A stretch of DNA of 59,973 nt, from positions 1-59,973 of IMG/VR virus record IMGVR_UViG_3300033153_006809, one strand, 5' to 3'. The DNA comes from a virus. The position numbers and the translations under genes were made by a program. Shown here one piece after another: positions 58,333 to 59,973 of the stretch (position 1 is the first letter of the stretch; every line of letters starts with the position of its first letter). The notes under the pieces are model-generated. The model did no database searches, was not told the origin of the DNA, and saw nothing but the letters and a program-made list of their open reading frames with translations.

Positions 58333-59247
58333 CTAATACAACTCCATCAATTTACTCTCTACACTATTGAAATTTTCTAAAAATCCACGCATTTGGTATC
58401 TCTTAAAAAATTGAAATATATTTGATGGTGGTGGAAAAGAGTAATTATCATATTGATCTAAAATACGGTTTGTTATTGTCTCTGGTATTTTATCAAAGTC
58501 TATTAGAATTTGATTTCGCTTATAATTTTTTTTAACATCTACTTCACCATATAATTTATTAATATGTCTCTTTTCCAACCATTCATCTATGCCGCTTTCT
58601 ACTACCTTTTTTAAAGCGGCTGGGCCAAATCCTGGTTTTCTTTTATTCATCGTTTTTTCTGTTCGTCCCCAATCATCTGGTGTTATAATATTGAATATAT
58701 CATCCTTCTTTTGACCCAACATTATTTTTTCTATCAAAAATTTTTGACAATCAGCAACCTTAACATAATCTTTCTTTTGTGGATTGTATAATAATATTCT
58801 ATCAGAAGACAATTGCAAATAATCTTCATCATTAGATATTACTATAACACTCTCTTCAACATTTTTAGCAATTATAGCTATAATATCATCAGCTTCAGCA
58901 GATCTTATTTTTATAACTTTAAACGGCATGTAATGTTTTAAATCACTTACTAGTTTGTTTAGATTATCAAATAAAAGATTCCATTTTACATCTGACTTAT
59001 CACGCTGTTTTTTTCTTGATTCTTTATATCTTGGAAAATATGACTTTCTCCACGAATTTTTATCATCAACAGCAATAACAACTTCAACTATATTTTCCTC
59101 TTTCCACAATGATTGATATATAGAATTAAATATATTATATCTCCATAACATAAAATCTGGTTTTTCAGAATGTGGTTCAACTTCCTTTATGAAAAAATTC
59201 CTAAAAACCAGATTATTAAAATCAAACAAAACAATTTTTTTTACCAT
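58333..59247 (-). CDS. rnh: RNase H / 5'-3' exonuclease, FEN-1 family (T4 Rnh)
   Basis: 304 residues. FDFNNLVFRN (D9), KESRKKQRD (basic bridge), AEADDIIAI (about 119-127), VIVISNDEDYLQL (about 134-146) and ITPDDWGRTEK are the ordered FEN-type acidic motifs. It removes RNA primers from Okazaki fragments. Length equals T4 RNase H (305). It is the first gene after the promoter at 59280 with GGAG before the ATG. Confidence 0.9.
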   Translation of the reverse strand: MVKKIVLFDFNNLVFRNFFIKEVEPHSEKPDFMLWRYNIFNSIYQSLWKEENIVEVVIAVDDKNSWRKSYFPRYKESRKKQRDKSDVKWNLLFDNLNKLVSDLKHYMPFKVIKIRSAEADDIIAIIAKNVEESVIVISNDEDYLQLSSDRILLYNPQKKDYVKVADCQKFLIEKIMLGQKKDDIFNIITPDDWGRTEKTMNKRKPGFGPAALKKVVESGIDEWLEKRHINKLYGEVDVKKNYKRNQILIDFDKIPETITNRILDQYDNYSFPPPSNIFQFFKRYQMRGFLENFNSVESKLMELY

Positions 59248-59279
59248 ATTAAATATCTCCTAACCACACATTTTGTCTA

Positions 59280-59308
59280 ATTATATCAAATTATACTACG
59301 AATGTAAA
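59280..59308 (-). promoter_or_regulatory. Sigma70-like early promoter (TTTACA-N17-TATAAT), leftward
   Basis: On the minus strand the -35 TTTACA is at 59303-59308 and the -10 TATAAT at 59280-59285, spaced 17 nt. It drives RNase H and probably the long minus-strand chain beyond it. Same architecture as the other five promoters of the set. Confidence 0.75.
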
Positions 59309-59312
59309 CTCT

Positions 59313-59621
59313 TTATTTAATTTTTCTTAGATATCCATCTTCTTTATTTCTAATATAAAACGGTATATTATACCTAGTCTTTCTCATATATGTACCGGCT
59401 GTTGAATCAGTTTTAAATCTAAGTCTTTTTCTATCCTGTTTCATATTATTATAAAATTCACCTTTAGACACATCAAATACAGGTGTTCCTTTATATTCGC
59501 CATCAGCAAACACATCAACAACATCTGTTTTTATTTTTCCATCCGGTGGTGTGCTAACTGCATTATCTTTTGCAGCCATTCCTTCCGGTGATTCTTGAAA
59601 CTCTCCTCCGAGTTCTCCCAT
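59313..59621 (-). CDS. Hypothetical protein upstream of RNase H
   Basis: 102 residues from the ATG at 59621 (AAGGAGAAG upstream); the longer in-frame ATG at 59642 lies inside the preceding gene. Disordered start (GELGGEFQESPEGMAAKDNA), then a basic C-terminal half (MKQDRKRLRFKTDSTAGTYM, RYNIPFYIRNKEDG). Not recognised. Confidence 0.55.
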   Translation of the reverse strand: MGELGGEFQESPEGMAAKDNAVSTPPDGKIKTDVVDVFADGEYKGTPVFDVSKGEFYNNMKQDRKRLRFKTDSTAGTYMRKTRYNIPFYIRNKEDGYLRKIK

Positions 59622-59622
59622 A

Positions 59623-59970
59623 TTATTCTTCTCCTTCTTCATAACCTATTATTTCTTGTATTATTTTAGCTTCTTCTGTTGAAAAACTAACAGAATCACC
59701 AATCCCTACAGCTTTCTTAATTTTTCTTATAGCTTTTCTAATCAATCCTTCTTTTTTCGGATCTTCTTTTTTCTTTTCTTCTGGCATTATTCTTATAGTT
59801 TGAATGGCATTTGAATCGCCTGTGAGTGTTTTTCTCGTCCACTTATATTTCATTCTCATTTCAGATGGCATCTCTAGATACATTTTCAAAAGTTTACTTT
59901 TACCACCCATGCCTTTAAAATCTTTCATAAGTTCTGTAAATTCTTCATTATTGGACATAACATCATCCAT
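59623..59970 (-). CDS. Hypothetical protein at the window edge
   Basis: 115 residues from an ATG at 59970, three bases from the window end, so an upstream start cannot be excluded (another ATG lies at 59958). Helical and charged (TELMKDFKGMGGKSKLLKMY, then PSEMRMKYKWTRKTL), with a basic middle and acidic tail (IIQEIIGYEEGEE). Not recognised; composition recalls prohead core or replication accessory proteins. Confidence 0.5.
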   Translation of the reverse strand: MDDVMSNNEEFTELMKDFKGMGGKSKLLKMYLEMPSEMRMKYKWTRKTLTGDSNAIQTIRIMPEEKKKEDPKKEGLIRKAIRKIKKAVGIGDSVSFSTEEAKIIQEIIGYEEGEE

Positions 59971-59973
59971 ATT

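Overview
The window is part of the genome of an AT-rich, T4-like contractile-tailed phage (Caudoviricetes, myovirus morphology). The evidence is a baseplate and tail module (homologues of T4 gp53, a gp27-like hub, the gp5 spike, PAAR tip, gp25, gp6, a tail-protein-I-like protein and fibres), a gp55-type late sigma factor, and T4-type replication and recombination genes (gp46/gp47 nuclease, UvsX, gp61-type primase, RNase H/FEN). A GH108 endolysin and hints of PEP-CTERM-type sorting signals suggest a Gram-negative, possibly exopolysaccharide-producing aquatic host; the host is an inference. No tRNA, rRNA, CRISPR array, insertion sequence or integrase was seen.

Layout. (1) 1-6789, minus strand: small, tightly overlapping accessory genes, many membrane or zinc-ribbon proteins. 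They include a large secreted seven-bladed RCC1-propeller/PKD protein and two tandem reading frames ending in PEP-CTERM-like tails. (2) 6790-6947: divergent control region with a leftward early promoter and a rightward T4-type late promoter (TATAAATA). (3) 6948-21515, plus strand: late baseplate, tail and fibre genes, interspersed with proteins whose first residues resemble T4 head-targeting propeptides. (4) 21516-32753, plus strand: gp55 sigma, SbcD, SbcC, UvsX and small unknown genes, driven by at least two sigma70-like promoters. The end of this block already holds a glycosyltransferase-like gene and a sugar epimerase. (5) 32725-46344, minus strand: a dense carbohydrate locus with about nine glycosyltransferase-like proteins, two NAD-dependent sugar epimerases (one of UDP-sulfoquinovose synthase type), two sulfotransferase-like proteins, three methyltransferases and a PIG-L deacetylase. 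(6) 46358-59970, minus strand: endolysin, a possible internal head protein, Dam-like methylase, small zinc ribbons, an orphan glycosyltransferase, primase, class II ribonucleotide reductase, a split thymidylate-synthase-family gene and RNase H, with a promoter upstream of RNase H.

What stands out. The carbohydrate locus reads as a self-contained pathway for a sulfated or sulfonated, methylated glycan, which might decorate the virion or remodel the host surface. Six promoters share the exact architecture TTTACA-N17-TANNAT and appear to define the early regulon; one of them predicts a leaderless message. Three genes are interrupted by small lesions: two apparent +1 frameshifts (one in the gp25 homologue) that both stop at GAT-TAA, and a thymidylate-synthase-family gene split by an 11-bp tandem duplication that itself supplies the ATGA restart. 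Three perfect inverted repeats with 12-15 bp stems and one GC-rich island are unexplained.

No gene-free stretch exceeds 300 bases. The largest are 2481-2676 (one promoter, otherwise nothing recognised) and 6790-6947 (two promoters).
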